Shown here: piece after piece, positions 20,784 to 22,023 of the stretch
Layout: the number at the start of each line of letters is the position of its first letter
Position numbering within the stretch: the first letter of the stretch is position 1
Assembly (NCBI GenBank): GCA_049999765.1
Contig: JBNGIQ010008974.1
Span: forward strand, 36,413 to 58,435
DNA from: Phaeoceros laevis
Lineage: Eukaryota; Anthocerotophyta; Anthocerotopsida; Notothyladales
Direction of reading: 5' to 3'
DNA length: 22,023 bases
Notes under the pieces: model-generated
The model's input: the letters and a program-made list of their open reading frames with translations, nothing else
Database searches by the model: none
What the model was told of the DNA's origin: nothing
Program-made: the position numbers and the translations under genes

Positions 20784-21260
20784 GTTTGCCATCCAAGATG
20801 GATGGTCTCACAAACTTTGGCATCACTAGGAACCTCCTGTCAGCATCGCCAAGCTTTTACAAGAATTTTGCTGAGGTTGTTATCTCCATCATACAAGGCT
20901 GGCACCAGCCTGGTAGTGGGGACATGCTGAAAAGTGAGGACTTTTTGGAGGATGGCATGCTGGAATCTGGAACAGCCGGCCTTGATTGGTTGTACCAATG
21001 GTAAAGGACATCCATCAGAATAGCATTAAACTCAATTGAGCTATTCTAGCGTTTAGACTGTTGTCCCCTTGGCCAGTAGATTGTGTTTGATAGACGGCTG
21101 CCTCCGGGGCTTCAGGATTGAGTCTGGTAGACTCTCTCAAAGTCGGGACGTTCTACATCGCTTTTAACTAGCTGTTGGCGCTGATTGTCATGCGCAGAGC
21201 TGCTACGGTTGAACGTGCATGCAGGCGACACACAAAATAAAAGAGTGGCAGTCATTGCAC
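20784..21260 (+). other. probable 3' UTR of CFIm25
   Basis: This stretch follows the TGA at 20781-20783 and ends near an AATAAA at 21236-21241. A 70-codon frame to 21003 is open in a different phase, but it has no recognised domain and lies behind a complete protein. Confidence 0.5.
21236..21241 (+). terminator. candidate AATAAA polyadenylation signal of CFIm25
   Basis: The sequence cacaaaataaaagag contains the canonical AATAAA about 450 nt after the stop codon. It is the best match seen in this stretch. Plant signals are loose, so the site is tentative. Confidence 0.4.
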
Positions 21261-21703
21261 ATACGGAGATTTTTTTTAACAAAGAGAGTTGAGCCATCGG
21301 GATTGTCTAGTGGGCCATATTCCTGGCCAGTTTCCACGCAATGCATCTTCCTTTGTCTTGCTCACACAACGAGCCGCCTGTGGACCGTGGCTTGCCTAGA
21401 ACATGGTTTCTCACACTTTCTCTGCCTCTGCACCTATCCCAGTTCTGATTGCATGCCAGCATTTGCGTTGATGCTACCTAAGAGAGCACATTAGCAGACC
21501 CATCTGCAAGCTGAAACACTGCCTAGTATTATAGATCCGGGAGGGGGTTGCTTGAGTCCATGGTTCACAGCTTCACAATGTTCACATCATTTCCAAAATA
21601 CCACGTGTCCTGGCAATGCACCTCCCACCACAATACAGCCGATGGACATGTGGCCACGCATACCAGATTCTCTCCCAGGAGCCAGCAAGCTTTGGGACTT
21701 TGT
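21261..21703. other. intergenic stretch, nothing recognised
   Basis: Short open frames on both strands lack domains. No promoter, RNA gene or element was recognised. Confidence 0.5.
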
Positions 21704-22023
21704 CATCCATCCATCCAGTCCACCCATCCATCCCATCCATCCATCCAGTCCACCCATCCATCTCATCCATCCCAGCCATCCCATCCATCCAGTCCAACCA
21801 TCCATCGCATCCATCCCATCCATCCCATCCATCCCATCCATCCCAGCCATCCCATCCATCTCAGCCATCCCATCCATCCAGCCATCCCATCCATCCCATC
21901 CATCCTATCCATCCCATCCATCCCATCCATCCAATCCATCTCACCCATCCCATCCATCCAGCCATCCCATCCATCCCATCCATCCCACCCATCCCATCCA
22001 TCCCACCCATCCCATCCATCCCA
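21704..22023. repeat. CCATC-based minisatellite, running off the window
   Basis: About 320 bp consist of catccatccagt, catcccatc and catctcatc variants built on 4- and 5-base steps (catc and catcc). The array is still in progress at the last base. Higher-order units such as ccatccatccagtccacc recur at the left end, while catcccatccatccc dominates to the right. On the minus strand it reads as low-complexity Met-Asp-Gly and Trp-Gly-Trp-Met strings, which are not a gene. Confidence 0.97.

Noticed and set aside
20786-21004. 70-codon plus-strand frame after the CFIm25 stop
   Set aside because: CFIm25 is complete at 200 residues with its normal C-terminus. The frame is out of phase, has no domain and most likely lies in the 3' UTR.
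21582-21957. Minus-strand frames of repeated Met-Asp-Gly and Trp-Gly-Trp-Met
   Set aside because: They are translations of the CCATC minisatellite and not protein genes.

Overview
This window is nuclear DNA of a land plant. Intron-containing genes carry GT..AG introns, and the encoded proteins are plant-type: a MAA3/SEN1-like helicase, an LHP1-like chromodomain protein, the 25 kDa cleavage factor I subunit, an F-box/kelch protein and PPR relics. Nineteen introns rebuilt in one gene are all about 85-146 nt. Very compact introns, many PPR sequences and roughly balanced base composition suggest a seedless plant, perhaps a hornwort or other bryophyte, although a lycophyte is not excluded. This assignment is inference. 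Nothing bacterial or viral was seen.

Layout, left to right. Bases 1-600 hold a 103-bp tandem duplication and a 100-N scaffold gap flanked on both sides by the same 70-bp sequence. A probable last exon of an unknown plus-strand gene (613-861) converges tail to tail with a minus-strand F-box/kelch gene (880-2520). A weak PPR relic follows at 2963-3238. Two small related minus-strand genes (4133-4330 and 6115-6333) share a basic motif that I do not recognise; they are the best candidates for something undescribed. From 7330 to 16032 the minus strand carries two head-to-tail genes. The first is a 20-exon MAA3-type superfamily 1 RNA/DNA helicase of 842 residues. Upstream of it is a 6-exon LHP1-type protein of 599 residues with chromodomain, very long hinge and chromoshadow domain. 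A GA/CT-rich tract lies upstream of LHP1. Bases 16760-19030 are a decayed minus-strand PPR gene with several repeat modules, frameshifts and internal deletions. A complete 7-exon plus-strand CFIm25 gene (19287-20783, 200 residues) follows. The right edge is a CCATC-type minisatellite that runs off the window.

The genes do not form an operon or an obvious pathway. MAA3 (RNA:DNA hybrids, RNA processing), CFIm25 (poly(A) site choice) and LHP1 (H3K27me3 reading) are all nuclear housekeeping or regulatory functions, but their proximity is probably incidental. Exon models of the three spliced genes were rebuilt by hand from splice sites and reading phase; the phases close without a remainder in each. 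All three are complete within the window.
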